From: Mycobacterium sp. 852002-40037_SCH5390672
Lineage (GTDB): Bacteria > Actinomycetota > Actinomycetes > Mycobacteriales > Mycobacteriaceae
Reading direction: 5' to 3'
NCBI RefSeq assembly: GCF_001665875.1
Contig: NZ_LZTA01000135.1
Location: 1 to 38,860 of the forward strand
Length of the DNA: 38,860 bases
Each line of letters opens with the position of its first letter. The first letter of the stretch is position 1. Position numbers and translations under genes: made by a program. The notes under the pieces are model-generated. The model saw only the letters and a list, made by a program, of their open reading frames with translations, had not been told where the DNA came from and made no database searches. Positions 6,499 to 16,382 of the stretch are shown here, piece by piece.

Positions 6499-9400
6499 CT
6501 ACTTACGCAACTCGGTCGCTGCGACCTGAACGAACACGCCGGTGTCCTCGGCCATCAGCAGGCCGCGACCACGGGGCAGCGGACCACCCTTCATCTTGCC
6601 GCGGATGAATCCCTCGTCGGGGTCGGCGTCCATCACCAGCAGCGGCGCGTTGGCCTGGGCCAGTGCCCGCAACATCGGGTCGCTGCCGGCCGAAGACCAG
6701 CCACCGAAGGTGCGCGTCACGATCACATGCAGGCCGACGTCGGCGGCCCGAGTCACCCAGGGCGCGGCCTTGTGCAGAGGCGAGTCGAAACCTGCCGGCA
6801 GCTGCTGGATGTCGTCGACGATCAAGAAGATCTCCGGCCCACTCCACCAGTTCCGCGACAGCAACTCCTCGGCGGACAACCCGGGCGGCGGCTCGCGGCC
6901 GGCCAGGACCGCGGCCAGTTCGCCCATCACCGCCTGCACACCGTCGAGGTTGTAGGCGAATTTCTCCACGTAGTCGGAGCCCAGGGTGGTCAGCAGCTGA
7001 CGACGCGGATCCACCAGCCACACCTGGGCCGAGGGCTGCCCCGCCGGTGGTGTCGGCGCGCTGGTTGCTCCCGGCGCGTACAACCGCCCGATCTCGGACA
7101 TGATCGTGGCCAGCGTCGTGGTACGCCCACATTCGCGACGGCCGGTCACCATCAAGTGCGCGTTCTCGGCGAAGTTGAGATAAACCGGCGAGAGGTCCAA
7201 CTCCGAGATGGCCCAGGCGATTCCGCCCGCGCCGACGCCTTGGCGGGTGTCCTGAGCGGCGAGCTCCCGAAGCTGGTCCACGCCGAAGGTCGCCGGCAGC
7301 CGGCGTACCGGCGGAGCCTGGCCACTCGTGATCCGGCTGACGGCTTCGACGACGCTGTCGGATTCGAACCGGTTGTCCGGCGTGCTGGCCAGCGCGGGTC
7401 GCGCCACCAATGTGTGCAGACCGGACTGCGGGTCGGCGTCGAGGCGGACATAGTTGACCGCGACCATGCCGCGACCCGGCTTGACCGGGACGTCCTTGGC
7501 GAACCGGGAACGCACCAGTTTGGCGTCTTCCACGGCGGCCAGCCGCAGCTCGACCCGGGAACCGAAACCACTGCGCACCGGTGGCCGCAGCTCCGATTCG
7601 CGATCGGCGGTGACCACCACGTGCACCCCGAACGAGGGGCCCTGGTTGATGATCACGTTGACCTGCTCGATCAGCACCTCGTTTTCCTCGGCCAGCGCCC
7701 GGTAGTTGTCCACCACCAGGTAGACGTCGCCGAACCCGTCGTTGGGGACCGGGCCGGGCTCAGCACCGAACTTCCGCCGCCGGAACACCTCCATCGAGGC
7801 GATCCCGTACTCGAGGAAGCTGCGCTTGCGCTCCCGCACCAGGGCCAGCAGTTCGGCCACCGTGCGGCGAACACCGTAGGGGTCGGTCGGACCGGCCACC
7901 TCACCGACGTGGGGCAGACGGGCGACGGTAGTCAGCGCGGTGCTGCTGTAGGCCAGGCAGTAGAACTGGATCTGCTCGGGCGTGTGGGTCAGCGCCGCCG
8001 AACAGATCAGGGTCTGCAGCGCCGTGGTCTTACCCGAACCACCGGCACCCAGGATCAAGACGTTGGCACCGGGGCCCGAGGTGTCCACCGTCCACGGCGG
8101 CTGGTCGTGCTTGAAGGGACGGTCGATGATCCCGATCGGGAAGACCAGATCCAGCGCGGTGCCGTAGTCCTGCTGCCAGGGGTGGCCGAGGAACCGGTTG
8201 ACCAGTTCGTCGATGGCGACGGGCTGGGTCAGCGGTGGCTGCCACAGCCGGTACGGCTGGAAGTCGATCTTGCGCAGTTGGTCGATGATGACCGTACCGA
8301 CCTTGGGCGTTCTGATGCCTTCGGCGTCGTCGTCCGCGCTCTCGGCCTCGATCAACTCACCGTTGGCGGGGATGGCGGGGGCGGCGATGTCGGGTCCCCC
8401 GACGCTGACTTCCAGCGGGGTGAACGAGTTGGTGAAAAGTTGCGGACGGACGTAGTCGATGCTGTGCACCAACGCCGGTGCTTCATCTCCATCGTCGGTG
8501 AGGCCGCGCGGAAAGTAGTCCCGCCACAAGAATTCGGCCTGGAACCGGGTGATGTCTTCCAGGCTGCGGCGGAAGTAGCCCAGACCGGCTTTGGCGGGCA
8601 GGTTGACCGCGTTCGGCACGCCGGCCGCCTGCGCCGCACCTGCGGTGCGCGCTTTCAGCACCAGCCGGTAACCCATGTTCTCCATGAGCTTTTCGGCGCG
8701 GCTTTCGATGGTCTGCGACGCCATCATCAGGTGGATCCAGTACGCGCGGCCCTGGCGGCCGATCGAGTCGAGCACGTCGACCGCCGTCGGCATGATGCGG
8801 AACCATTCGTAGAACTCGTCGATGACGACCACGAGCATCGGCAGTGGTGCCATGTCCTGGCCACGGGCCCGCATCCGGCTGCGCACCGAGTTGTATTCCT
8901 TGGCGTCGTCGACGCCGGCGCTGTCGCAGATCGCCTTGCGGCGGGCGATCTCGCCCCACAACGCGTCCAGGAACCGCTCCATCAACGCCTGGTCTTCCTC
9001 CAGGTCGGTGATGATCCGGGACACGTGCGGAACACCGGCGAACGGCTTGACCGCCGACCCACCCTTGAGGTCGGCCAGCACGAACTGCAGCTCGTCGGGC
9101 GGGTGGCTGAGCATCAGCGATTCGATCACGGTCCGCACCAGGGTCGATTTACCCGAACCGGTCGTACCTGACATGACGCCGTGGGGACCGTCGCCGCCTT
9201 CGTCCAGCGACTTCATGTCCAAGAACAGCAGCTCGCCGTTGTCGGAACGAACACCGAACGGCGCCCGCAACCGCGACCGGCCCATCGAGTCGTTGCGGCT
9301 ACCCCACAGCGCCTCGAAGTCGATGCGGCCGGGATCGTCAATCCCGTAGTAGGCCATGATGTCTCGGGCGCCGATGTGCGCCACCCGCTGGCCGATCTCC

Positions 9401-10662
9401 TCGTATGCCTCGGCGAGCCGCCAGCGCGCCAGTTTCTGCGAGAACTCCTCCGCCTCGGCGGTGCTGATGTGGTCGGTGAGGGCGAAGAACCACGGCTTCT
9501 CGTCGATGACCATCCATGTGTCGCGGTCGCGCGGCAGCGCCTCGATCACACCCGTCTTGTCGAACCGCAGTGTGCGCTCCGGGACCGCACTCCACATCGC
9601 AGAGCCGGTGAGGTCGAAGAACGTCACCCCGTCGACGCCTTCGCCGCTGATCACGTACTCCCATTGCGGGTCAACAACATCGGCGATGATCACGGTGTGA
9701 GGCGTCGGCGTCTGGGCCGACGAACTGGCGTGTCGCGGCGTGAAAGACCCACGGCCGGCGAATAATTCGGCCTGCTCGGCGGCGAACTCGCGCACCGAGC
9801 TGTAGACCATCCGCGCGTTGCCCGCGGCGTCCTGGCGGCGCGGGTCACCGAAGTGGGGCAGCCACTTCACCCAGTCCCATTCGTCCAGGTTGGAACTGAC
9901 CACGATCATCCGCACGTGGTCGGGCCCGTGCGAGAACGCCAGCTGGCAGACGATCGCCCGCATCAGTCCCGCCACCTGCTCGCGGTCTCCGGCCAGCGAG
10001 TACCAGGGCTCGACCAGCACAGAGATCATCTTGGGCAGGTTGTAGACGACACTTTGATAGCGACCGAATTCCTGAAGGGCCTTACCGGTCACCGGCTCGA
10101 GTTCGATGTCGGTGGGCATGTTCTGGGGCTCACCCCAGGTCACCTCGGGACGCGTCATGCCGACACCGACGCGGACCACGCCGAAGTTCAGGTCTTTGCC
10201 GTCGGGCTTGCGCTCCCACATCCGTGAGGACCCGACCGCGGCGGCCAGCGTCGTGGGTGCCGGGTGGAACCACCGGTAGTTGGCGTCCATGCTGTCGGCC
10301 GACTCGTGGGCGGTCTCGCGCAGCATGTCCAGCATCAACATGAACTGGGCGCGCATCGAGTCCAGCTTGGGCCGGCTCATCTGCTGCTGGCCGCCGAACC
10401 GGCCGCCGAACATCATCATCGCGACGCCGCCGATCATGAAGATCGGGAAGATCGAGCCGGCGCCACCGAACACGTGTGAGCCGCTGGCGAACGTCATGGC
10501 GACCATGCCGATCAGCAGGCCGACCACCACGACACCGACCACGATCAACCACCAGGGCTTGCCCTCCGGCGGCGGGATGCTCAGCGGGGTCGGAAGGACG
10601 ATGTTCTCCGGCTTGATTACCGGAGGCTTCTCCGGCGTCGGCCGCGCAAATCCACGTTTCAC
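6499..10662 (-). CDS. eccC5: ESX-5 secretion ATPase EccC5
   Basis: A 1387-residue FtsK/SpoIIIE-type motor of the ESX-5 membrane complex; it recognises substrates and powers their export. Two N-terminal membrane helices lie at about 37-58 and 68-86, followed by a DUF stalk and three ATPase domains. P-loops: GTTGSGKS 499-506 with Walker B VVVIDE 611-616; GAGGSGKT 872-879 with Walker B near 981-985; and a degenerate GRRECGRT 1174-1181, where Arg replaces the Walker lysine. Start: GTG at 10662, sharing the GTGA overlap with the eccB5 stop, so translation is coupled; the protein then begins MKRGFARPTPEKPP as in M. tuberculosis. It is one uninterrupted gene, unlike the split Rv1783/Rv1784 of the original H37Rv annotation. 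Confidence 0.98.
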   Translation of the reverse strand: MKRGFARPTPEKPPVIKPENIVLPTPLSIPPPEGKPWWLIVVGVVVVGLLIGMVAMTFASGSHVFGGAGSIFPIFMIGGVAMMMFGGRFGGQQQMSRPKLDSMRAQFMLMLDMLRETAHESADSMDANYRWFHPAPTTLAAAVGSSRMWERKPDGKDLNFGVVRVGVGMTRPEVTWGEPQNMPTDIELEPVTGKALQEFGRYQSVVYNLPKMISVLVEPWYSLAGDREQVAGLMRAIVCQLAFSHGPDHVRMIVVSSNLDEWDWVKWLPHFGDPRRQDAAGNARMVYSSVREFAAEQAELFAGRGSFTPRHASSSAQTPTPHTVIIADVVDPQWEYVISGEGVDGVTFFDLTGSAMWSAVPERTLRFDKTGVIEALPRDRDTWMVIDEKPWFFALTDHISTAEAEEFSQKLARWRLAEAYEEIGQRVAHIGARDIMAYYGIDDPGRIDFEALWGSRNDSMGRSRLRAPFGVRSDNGELLFLDMKSLDEGGDGPHGVMSGTTGSGKSTLVRTVIESLMLSHPPDELQFVLADLKGGSAVKPFAGVPHVSRIITDLEEDQALMERFLDALWGEIARRKAICDSAGVDDAKEYNSVRSRMRARGQDMAPLPMLVVVIDEFYEWFRIMPTAVDVLDSIGRQGRAYWIHLMMASQTIESRAEKLMENMGYRLVLKARTAGAAQAAGVPNAVNLPAKAGLGYFRRSLEDITRFQAEFLWRDYFPRGLTDDGDEAPALVHSIDYVRPQLFTNSFTPLEVSVGGPDIAAPAIPANGELIEAESADDDAEGIRTPKVGTVIIDQLRKIDFQPYRLWQPPLTQPVAIDELVNRFLGHPWQQDYGTALDLVFPIGIIDRPFKHDQPPWTVDTSGPGANVLILGAGGSGKTTALQTLICSAALTHTPEQIQFYCLAYSSTALTTVARLPHVGEVAGPTDPYGVRRTVAELLALVRERKRSFLEYGIASMEVFRRRKFGAEPGPVPNDGFGDVYLVVDNYRALAEENEVLIEQVNVIINQGPSFGVHVVVTADRESELRPPVRSGFGSRVELRLAAVEDAKLVRSRFAKDVPVKPGRGMVAVNYVRLDADPQSGLHTLVARPALASTPDNRFESDSVVEAVSRITSGQAPPVRRLPATFGVDQLRELAAQDTRQGVGAGGIAWAISELDLSPVYLNFAENAHLMVTGRRECGRTTTLATIMSEIGRLYAPGATSAPTPPAGQPSAQVWLVDPRRQLLTTLGSDYVEKFAYNLDGVQAVMGELAAVLAGREPPPGLSAEELLSRNWWSGPEIFLIVDDIQQLPAGFDSPLHKAAPWVTRAADVGLHVIVTRTFGGWSSAGSDPMLRALAQANAPLLVMDADPDEGFIRGKMKGGPLPRGRGLLMAEDTGVFVQVAATELRK

Positions 10663-12176
10663 TTCGGTACCGCCAACTCTCCTGGGTTCATATCCATCGG
10701 TAGCGTGTCGTGCTCCACCAGCGCATCGGATCGCGACAACGTCGGCCCTTGCGGGAGCAGCCGCAGCGCCACCCACGGCGCCAGGCCCGGTTTTGTCTTG
10801 AGGCCCAACGCTTCTCGTACTTCACGGGTGTCGTCGACGCCGAACCGGGCGCCCGCATCGGTGAGCCACCACAGCGATTCGGTCGTCTTGGCTCCGGGAT
10901 CGTTTCCGGTGACGGCCACGAAGTTCGCATAGTCGGGCCCGAAGAAGACCTGGTCGGCTTCGCGACCGGTGGTGTCGGCCTTGACCAGCGACACCACCTT
11001 GCTGGCGTCCTTCGACTGGACCGGAATGGTCGCACCCGAGATGACCTGCACACGGGCCCGGTTCTCACCGGAGGTCTTCTGCCACCACCAGCAGGTGGCC
11101 GGGTTCTCGCGGATATCCATCACATTCAGGGGCGCGTCCGGGTAGGACGACAGATCCAGCTTGTTGACCACCGGCATCTTGGCCAACGCGGACGGTTCCA
11201 CGGTCACCGGTTTGGTGTTGCCCGGCCCGGCGTTCTGCAGGATCTGGGCCACCAAGGGTGGCAGCGTCTGCACACCGTCGGCCAACACCAATGAATACTG
11301 TTGCGGCCCACTGATTTGCGGGGTGACGATCACCGTGCCGATCGGGCCGGGCGCGTTCGGGAATGATGCCCCGGTGCCCGCGTTCTGAATCTGTGGCACC
11401 GTCAGTTCCGGACCCACCGGCAACGCGTCGTACAGGGCGCGGCTCATCGGCTTCGCCATGCTGACCTCCTCGGGGGTGAGCCCCAGTGGCAGCAGCACCG
11501 ATCGGTTCGATCCGTCGATGCGCGAGCGTCGTCCGTCCCGGATCACCCAGGCGTCCCCGCTGTAGTTCAGCACCACCGCGTCCGATCCGGTCAGCACCCG
11601 CCGGTGGTTGCTCAAATCGGGAGTGCCGTCGATCACCGTCACGGTCACACCGGACGGCGCCCCGGAACCGGTCGAATTGGCGACCGTGTCGCAGACCAGC
11701 CACGACGACGCAGCCGGGCTGGTCGGATGGAAGCTCGACGGCGCGCCGGGGATGCCCACCATCGGACCCCGCGGCAGGGTCGCGATCTGGTTGGACTTGA
11801 CCAGATGCGGGTTGTCGGGGCGGCCGGTGATCAGGCGGGCCGACGCCAAGTTCAACGCCGGGTACAACTTCTCACCGACGCGCACGTAGAGCGCGCCGGA
11901 GTCACGGTCGGCGATGATCGGCGAATCCCCTACCTGGCCGGCGGGGCTGATGAACGAGTACAGCAGCGCGCCCAGGCAGATCACCAGGGCGGCCGAAACC
12001 GATGCCACCACGGCCAGGTTCTGGCGCCGGCCCGGCTCGACCTCCATGCGCACCCGCCACCGGGTCAGTGCCATCGCGGTCCGGCGGGCAAGGAACTGAT
12101 ATCCCGTTACCTGCGTCCGCGTCGACAACCCGAGGCCGTACCCCGTGCCACGCTGCCCGCGACTCTCTTCCGCCAC
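10659..12176 (-). CDS. eccB5: ESX-5 membrane protein EccB5
   Basis: A 505-residue core component of the ESX-5 translocon. The cytoplasmic N-terminus MAEESRGQRGTGYGLGLSTR is followed by a single membrane helix at about 54-76 and a large periplasmic domain with the R1-R4 repeats of the family. Two well-separated cysteines (in SSWLVCDTV and NPATCWWW) are the conserved disulfide pair. The start is GTG at 12176, with only a weak GGATGG upstream. Its TGA overlaps the eccC5 GTG by 4 bp. It heads the minus-strand ESX-5 segment and diverges from malQ, as in M. tuberculosis (Rv1782). Confidence 0.98.
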   Translation of the reverse strand: MAEESRGQRGTGYGLGLSTRTQVTGYQFLARRTAMALTRWRVRMEVEPGRRQNLAVVASVSAALVICLGALLYSFISPAGQVGDSPIIADRDSGALYVRVGEKLYPALNLASARLITGRPDNPHLVKSNQIATLPRGPMVGIPGAPSSFHPTSPAASSWLVCDTVANSTGSGAPSGVTVTVIDGTPDLSNHRRVLTGSDAVVLNYSGDAWVIRDGRRSRIDGSNRSVLLPLGLTPEEVSMAKPMSRALYDALPVGPELTVPQIQNAGTGASFPNAPGPIGTVIVTPQISGPQQYSLVLADGVQTLPPLVAQILQNAGPGNTKPVTVEPSALAKMPVVNKLDLSSYPDAPLNVMDIRENPATCWWWQKTSGENRARVQVISGATIPVQSKDASKVVSLVKADTTGREADQVFFGPDYANFVAVTGNDPGAKTTESLWWLTDAGARFGVDDTREVREALGLKTKPGLAPWVALRLLPQGPTLSRSDALVEHDTLPMDMNPGELAVPK

Positions 12177-12602
12177 TAATCACCATCCGGTCTGCTGGAA
12201 CGCCTGGATTTTGTCCCTGTGAACTGATCCAGCGCGAATTACATCGATAACGGTAAGGCACCTGCGCGGACCTCGCCACGCGGTGCCGAAGCGCATTCAC
12301 TTCTACATCTTTTTATGCACCCGAATCGGCCGCGTTCACCGCGCCGGGGCCGCCGCCGAAGTCGGCGGCGACGTGCGCCGCTGAGCTGGCAGTTTGTGTT
12401 CCCCCACGGATGACCTGAGCGGATCCTTTTACCTCTCCTCAGAGCATCGTAGTTGGCTCGGGCCCTCTCGTCCTGTCGAAAGCATCAAGCCGTGGGCGGG
12501 AGAGGACATAAATGAATGGCAGGCCACCGCCCAGCAAAGAATGCGCTAACTCGCGCCGGGTCCCGGTCGCGGGCCCACGAATCCGGGCAGCAAGATGTCG
12601 GC
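12177..12602. other. Divergent eccB5-malQ intergenic region
   Basis: 426 bp that must hold the promoters for eccB5 (leftward) and malQ (rightward). No short gene is supported. The most AT-rich part is 12301-12316 (ATCTTTTTATG), and a strong hairpin occurs at 12351-12370. I could not assign -35/-10 pairs with confidence. The region around 12591 (CAAGAT, 7 nt before the malQ ATG) could be the -10 of a leaderless malQ transcript, but this is weak. Confidence 0.5.
12351..12370. promoter_or_regulatory. GC-rich hairpin in the eccB5-malQ gap
   Basis: A perfect 8-bp inverted repeat, CGCCGCCG-AAGT-CGGCGGCG, with a 4-nt loop. It lies 175 bp before the eccB5 GTG and 233 bp before malQ. There is no U-tract on either side, so it is not a normal terminator. 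It could be an operator or an mRNA leader structure, or chance in GC-rich DNA. Confidence 0.3.
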
Positions 12603-14792
12603 ATGACTGAACTCGCGCCGTCGCTGATCGAGCTCGCCCGCAGATACGGCATCGCGACGGAATACGAGGATTGGTCCGGCCGACGGGTACGGGTTTCCGA
12701 GGCCACGTTGAAGGCCGTGTTGGGCGCCCTCGGCGTCGCGGCCGACGACGAGCAGGAGCGCAACGTCGCGCTGACCGCGAAGCTGCGCTCGCACTGGGCC
12801 CGTCGGCTGCCGTCGACCATCGTCGGGCGTACCGGCGAGCCGATCCGTTTCTGGGCGCATGTCAGCCACGGCGATCCCGCCGAGGTGTGGTTGCAGCTCG
12901 AAGACGGCACGGTCCGCGACGGTGTCGAGCAGGTCGACAACTTCACCCCGCCGTTCGACATGGACGGGCGCTGGGTCGGCGAGGCCAGCTTCCTGTTGCC
13001 CTCCGACCTGCCGCTGGGCTATCACCGGGTGCATCTGCGCTCCGGTGACTGCGAGACCAGCACCGCGCTGATCGTGACGCCCGATTGGCTCGGTCTGCCG
13101 GAGCGGCTCGGCGCCCGCCGCGCGTGGGGCCTGGCCGTTCAGCTCTACAGCGTGCGGTCGCGGCAGTCGTGGGGTGTCGGCGATCTGACCGATCTGACCC
13201 ACCTTGCGGTCTGGTCGGTCGCCCGCCACGGCGCCGATTACCTCTTGGTCAATCCCCTGCACGCCGCGGCCCCAACCACACCGATGGAGCCGTCGCCGTA
13301 CCTGCCGACATCGCGGCGCTTTGTCAATCCGATTTATCTTCACGTCGAGGCAATCCCCGAATTCGCCGACCTGACCAAGCGCAGCCGGGTCCGCCGGCTG
13401 CGCTCCGAGGTCCAGCACCGCGCCGGCCGCGTCGACGCCATCGACCGCGACAGTGCATGGGCCGCGAAGCGGGCCGCGCTCAAGCTGCTGCACCAGGAAC
13501 CGCGGTCGGCGGGAAGGCAGCTGTCCTACACCGCATTCCGCGACCGCGAGGGCCGCGCGCTGGACGACTTCGCCACCTGGTGCGCGCTGGCCGAAAAACA
13601 CGGCGACGACTGGCATTCCTGGCCCGACGCGCTGCAGCACCCGGACGCGTCAGGCGTTGCGGACTTCGTCAAAAAGCATTCGGACACAGTCGATTTCCAT
13701 CGTTGGCTGCAATGGCAACTCGACGAGCAGCTTGCCGCGGCGCAGTCACAGGCGATCCGGGCCGGCATGTCGTTGGGCATCATGGCAGACCTGGCCGTGG
13801 GTGTGCACCCCAACGGCGCCGACGCCTGGGCGCTGCAGGACGTGATGGCGCTGGGGGTCACCGCCGGCGCGCCGCCGGACGAGTTCAACCAGCTCGGCCA
13901 GGACTGGTCGCAGCCGCCGTGGCGGCCAGACCGGTTGGATGCGCATGAGTATCGGCCTTTTCGCGCACTGATCCGTGCGGTGCTGCGGCATGCCGGCGGG
14001 GTGCGCATCGACCACATCATCGGGTTGTTCCGGCTCTGGTGGATCCCGCGGGGCGCCTCACCCACCCAGGGCACCTACGTGCGCTACGACCACGAAGCCA
14101 TGATCGGCATCGTCGCCCTGGAAGCGCACCGGGCCGGTGCGGTCGTCGTCGGGGAGGATCTCGGCACGGTCGAGCCGTGGGTGCGTGACTACCTGTTGTT
14201 GCGGGGCTTGTTGGGCACCTCGATCCTCTGGTTCGAATTGGACCGCGACGACCCAAGTGCCAGCGGAGCTCCGCTCCGTGCCGAGCGCTGGCGCGAGTAC
14301 TGCCTGTCCTCGGTCACTACGCACGATCTCCCCCCGACCGCCGGCTACCTGGCCGGTGACCATGTGCGGCTACGTGATTCGTTGGGATTGCTGACCCGTC
14401 CCGTCGAAGAAGAGGTCGAGTCCGACCGGGCCGAACTGGCGGCGTGGATGGCCGAGCTGCGCCGGGTCGGGTTGCTCGAGGACGACGAAGAAGACCCCGA
14501 GCAAGTCGTCGTGGCGCTGTATCGCTATCTGGGCAGGACGCCGTCTCGGCTTCTTGGCGTGGCGCTGACCGACGCCGTCGGTGACCGCCGAACCCAGAAT
14601 CAGCCCGGCACCACCGACGAATACCCCAACTGGCGGGTGCCACTGACCGGTCCCGACGGGCGGGCGGTGATGCTCGAGGACGTGTTCACCGATCGCCGGA
14701 CCGCCACGCTCGCCGAAGCGGTGCGCGCGGCAATAGCACCCGCCACCTCAGTAAGCGCGACCCGCGAGTCGGCCGGTCGGGTGCCTTGTTAG
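12603..14792 (+). CDS. malQ: 4-alpha-glucanotransferase (amylomaltase) MalQ
   Basis: A 729-residue GH77 enzyme that transfers alpha-1,4-glucan segments between maltodextrins in the cytoplasm, part of glycogen/maltodextrin recycling. Catalytic residues are recognisable: nucleophile D470 in VRIDHIIG, acid/base E518 in VVVGEDLGTV, and D575 in THDLPPTAGYL. The N-terminal part (about 1-160) is the extra beta-domain of actinobacterial MalQ. I chose ATG at 12603 because the protein then begins MTELAPSL, as in M. tuberculosis MalQ; 29 in-frame codons upstream look non-coding. The C-terminal 14 residues, Ser/Ala-rich, run past the usual end. The luciferase-like gene starts 11 bp later. Confidence 0.97.
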   Translation: MTELAPSLIELARRYGIATEYEDWSGRRVRVSEATLKAVLGALGVAADDEQERNVALTAKLRSHWARRLPSTIVGRTGEPIRFWAHVSHGDPAEVWLQLEDGTVRDGVEQVDNFTPPFDMDGRWVGEASFLLPSDLPLGYHRVHLRSGDCETSTALIVTPDWLGLPERLGARRAWGLAVQLYSVRSRQSWGVGDLTDLTHLAVWSVARHGADYLLVNPLHAAAPTTPMEPSPYLPTSRRFVNPIYLHVEAIPEFADLTKRSRVRRLRSEVQHRAGRVDAIDRDSAWAAKRAALKLLHQEPRSAGRQLSYTAFRDREGRALDDFATWCALAEKHGDDWHSWPDALQHPDASGVADFVKKHSDTVDFHRWLQWQLDEQLAAAQSQAIRAGMSLGIMADLAVGVHPNGADAWALQDVMALGVTAGAPPDEFNQLGQDWSQPPWRPDRLDAHEYRPFRALIRAVLRHAGGVRIDHIIGLFRLWWIPRGASPTQGTYVRYDHEAMIGIVALEAHRAGAVVVGEDLGTVEPWVRDYLLLRGLLGTSILWFELDRDDPSASGAPLRAERWREYCLSSVTTHDLPPTAGYLAGDHVRLRDSLGLLTRPVEEEVESDRAELAAWMAELRRVGLLEDDEEDPEQVVVALYRYLGRTPSRLLGVALTDAVGDRRTQNQPGTTDEYPNWRVPLTGPDGRAVMLEDVFTDRRTATLAEAVRAAIAPATSVSATRESAGRVPC

Positions 14793-14803
14793 CTTCGAAC
14801 ACC

Positions 14804-15685
14804 ATGAAGGTCTCAGTCGTGGCCCCGGTCGCCGACGGTGTCACCGCGGACCCCGACTGGATGGTGGCCTTCGCGCACCATCTCGAGGCCTGCGGGTTCG
14901 AATCGATCGTCGTTGTCGAGCACACCGTGCTGCTCACGCGCTACGACAGCGTCTATCCCTACGACAATTCGGGACGCGTCGGCCTGGCGGCGGACTGCCC
15001 CATTCCCGATCCGCTTGATCTGCTGGCATTTCTGGCCGGCCACACCAGCAGCCTGGGGCTGGCCACCGGCGTGTTGGTCCTGCCCAACCACCACCCGGTG
15101 GTGCTGGCCAAGCGGGCCGCCACCGTCGATGCCCTGTCGGGCGGCAGACTGCGCCTGTGTGTGGGTGTGGGCTGGCTCAAGGAAGAGCTGGCAGCCTGCG
15201 ACGTGGAGTTCGACAGCCGGGGCCGCCGGGCCGACGAGCAGCTGGCCGTCATGCGGACGTTGTGGGCGCAGCGGCCCGACGGTGCGTCCTTCACGGGCGA
15301 GTTCTTCCGTTTCGACAATGTGATGTGCTATCCGAAGCCCGTTGCGGCGGAACGCCTTCCGATTCATATCGGCGGACACAGCCGAGCCGCCGCGCGACGT
15401 GCCGGACGTCTCGGCGACGGCTTCCAGCCGCTCGGGGTGACCGGGCCGCGACTCGCGTCGCTGATCGCGCTCATGCGCGACGAGGCCTCCGCGGCGGGCC
15501 GGGATCCGGCGGCGGCGGAAGTGTCACTGGGCCACTCGGTCACCAAGATCGATGCCGAGCGCGCGGCGGGCCTCGCGGAGCAGGGCGCCAACCGTTTGGT
15601 GCTGGCCATGCCGCCGACCACCGATATCGAGCAGGCCAAAGACCTGTTGTCGGCGTGTGCACAACGGCTGTCCTTGAGCTCATGA
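14804..15685 (+). CDS. LLM-class (probably F420-dependent) oxidoreductase
   Basis: A 293-residue luciferase-like TIM-barrel protein. Typical segments are the N-terminal strand MKVSVVAPVADG, TGVLVLPNHHPVVLAKRAAT near residue 85, LSGGRLRLCVGVGW near 108, and the late IHIGGHSRAAARRAGRLGDG near 187. In mycobacteria such proteins usually bind F420 and reduce or oxidise small organic substrates; the substrate is not evident. Start: ATG at 14804. A TTG at 14786 in frame is possible but would overlap malQ. The last codon overlaps the next gene by ATGA, so the two are co-translated. Confidence 0.88.
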   Translation: MKVSVVAPVADGVTADPDWMVAFAHHLEACGFESIVVVEHTVLLTRYDSVYPYDNSGRVGLAADCPIPDPLDLLAFLAGHTSSLGLATGVLVLPNHHPVVLAKRAATVDALSGGRLRLCVGVGWLKEELAACDVEFDSRGRRADEQLAVMRTLWAQRPDGASFTGEFFRFDNVMCYPKPVAAERLPIHIGGHSRAAARRAGRLGDGFQPLGVTGPRLASLIALMRDEASAAGRDPAAAEVSLGHSVTKIDAERAAGLAEQGANRLVLAMPPTTDIEQAKDLLSACAQRLSLSS

Positions 15686-16152
15686 CCCTTTCAGCCGACC
15701 AGCGGGCCGCGCTGAGCGATGTGGTGCACCGGTACGCGGCCGGTGTCGATGACCGCGAATTCGATGCTGTCGCACAACTTTTCACACCTGATGCCGAGCT
15801 GGTGGTGCCCGCCCCGCCAGCCGATCTGCGGCCGATCCATTCGCATCGCGGCCGCCACGCCATCGCCACCGCGGTCGCGGCCGTCGCCGCGGTCGCACGC
15901 ACCGAGCACGCGATCATCGGTGAGGTGTACGACGTGGCCGCGCAACCCGGCACCGCCCGCGGGCGGATCGCGTGCGTCGCGCACCACTGGAACGAGCGCG
16001 ACGCCGAGGTGGTGGACGTGGCGTGGCACCTGCGCTACGACGACGAGTACACGCTGACCGACGCGGGCTGGCGGATCAGCCGCCGGGCATTGACGGTCAA
16101 CGCGATCGAGACCCGCCCGGTGCGCCGGCTGCTGCCATATGAGCCCGCCTAG
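15682..16152 (+). CDS. SnoaL-like nuclear-transport-factor-2 fold protein
   Basis: A 156-residue protein with the SnoaL_4/NTF2-like pattern: an N-terminal helix with YAAGVDDREFDAVAQLFTPD near residues 15-34, central helices, then beta strands ending in DEYTLTDAGWRISRRAL. NTF2-like folds serve as small isomerases, hydratases or ring-hydroxylating beta subunits. No catalytic set is certain here, though D22 and H52 are candidates. It overlaps the luciferase-like gene by 4 bp (ATGA) and probably acts with it on the same small molecule. Confidence 0.85.
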   Translation: MTLSADQRAALSDVVHRYAAGVDDREFDAVAQLFTPDAELVVPAPPADLRPIHSHRGRHAIATAVAAVAAVARTEHAIIGEVYDVAAQPGTARGRIACVAHHWNERDAEVVDVAWHLRYDDEYTLTDAGWRISRRALTVNAIETRPVRRLLPYEPA

Positions 16153-16214
16153 CGTGTTGGCAGCAGATTATGCGCACACTCACAGCAAAACTCATCGGTC
16201 GTATCTGCGGCGCA

Positions 16215-16230
16215 AACGGGGTGTTTTTTT
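16215..16230 (+). terminator. Possible terminator after the LLM-SnoaL pair
   Basis: A weak stem (AAAC-GGGGT-GTTT) runs into a run of seven T at 16224-16230, about 70 nt past the SnoaL-like stop. A longer-range repeat, GCAGAT (16162-) with ATCTGC (16203-), may add structure. The T-run is rare in this GC-rich DNA. Low confidence because the stem is short. Confidence 0.3.
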
Positions 16231-16369
16231 AGGTAGGTGCGGCTAACGGCGGCGGGGCCACGCCGGATTTTGCACGCCCAACGCCCTCACCGGCCACGCC
16301 AGCCTGTGCCTGCTCCGCGACCGCAGCCTTTGTTCCCGATCGACTCCAATTAATCCAGGTCCATTCGTG

Positions 16370-16375
16370 TAATTT
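16370..16375 (+). promoter_or_regulatory. Candidate -10 box of a leaderless transcript
   Basis: TAATTT fits the mycobacterial TANNNT -10 and is preceded directly by TG. Seven nucleotides separate it from the GTG at 16383, so transcription would start at the start codon. No consensus -35 is visible and there is no Shine-Dalgarno before the GTG, consistent with a leaderless mRNA. Confidence 0.5.
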
Positions 16376-16382
16376 CGGCCGC

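Noticed and set aside
6727..9171. An 814-codon plus-strand open frame lying opposite eccC5
   Set aside because: It mirrors eccC5, has Arg/Gly/His-rich composition typical of antisense frames in GC-rich genes, and shows no domain or ribosome site.
6499..10662. Possible split of eccC5 into two genes, as in the first H37Rv annotation
   Set aside because: The frame is continuous over 1387 codons through all three ATPase domains, with no stop or frameshift.
12516..12602. Earlier start for malQ adding 29 residues
   Set aside because: The extension has no similarity to MalQ; ATG at 12603 gives the conserved MTELAPSL N-terminus.
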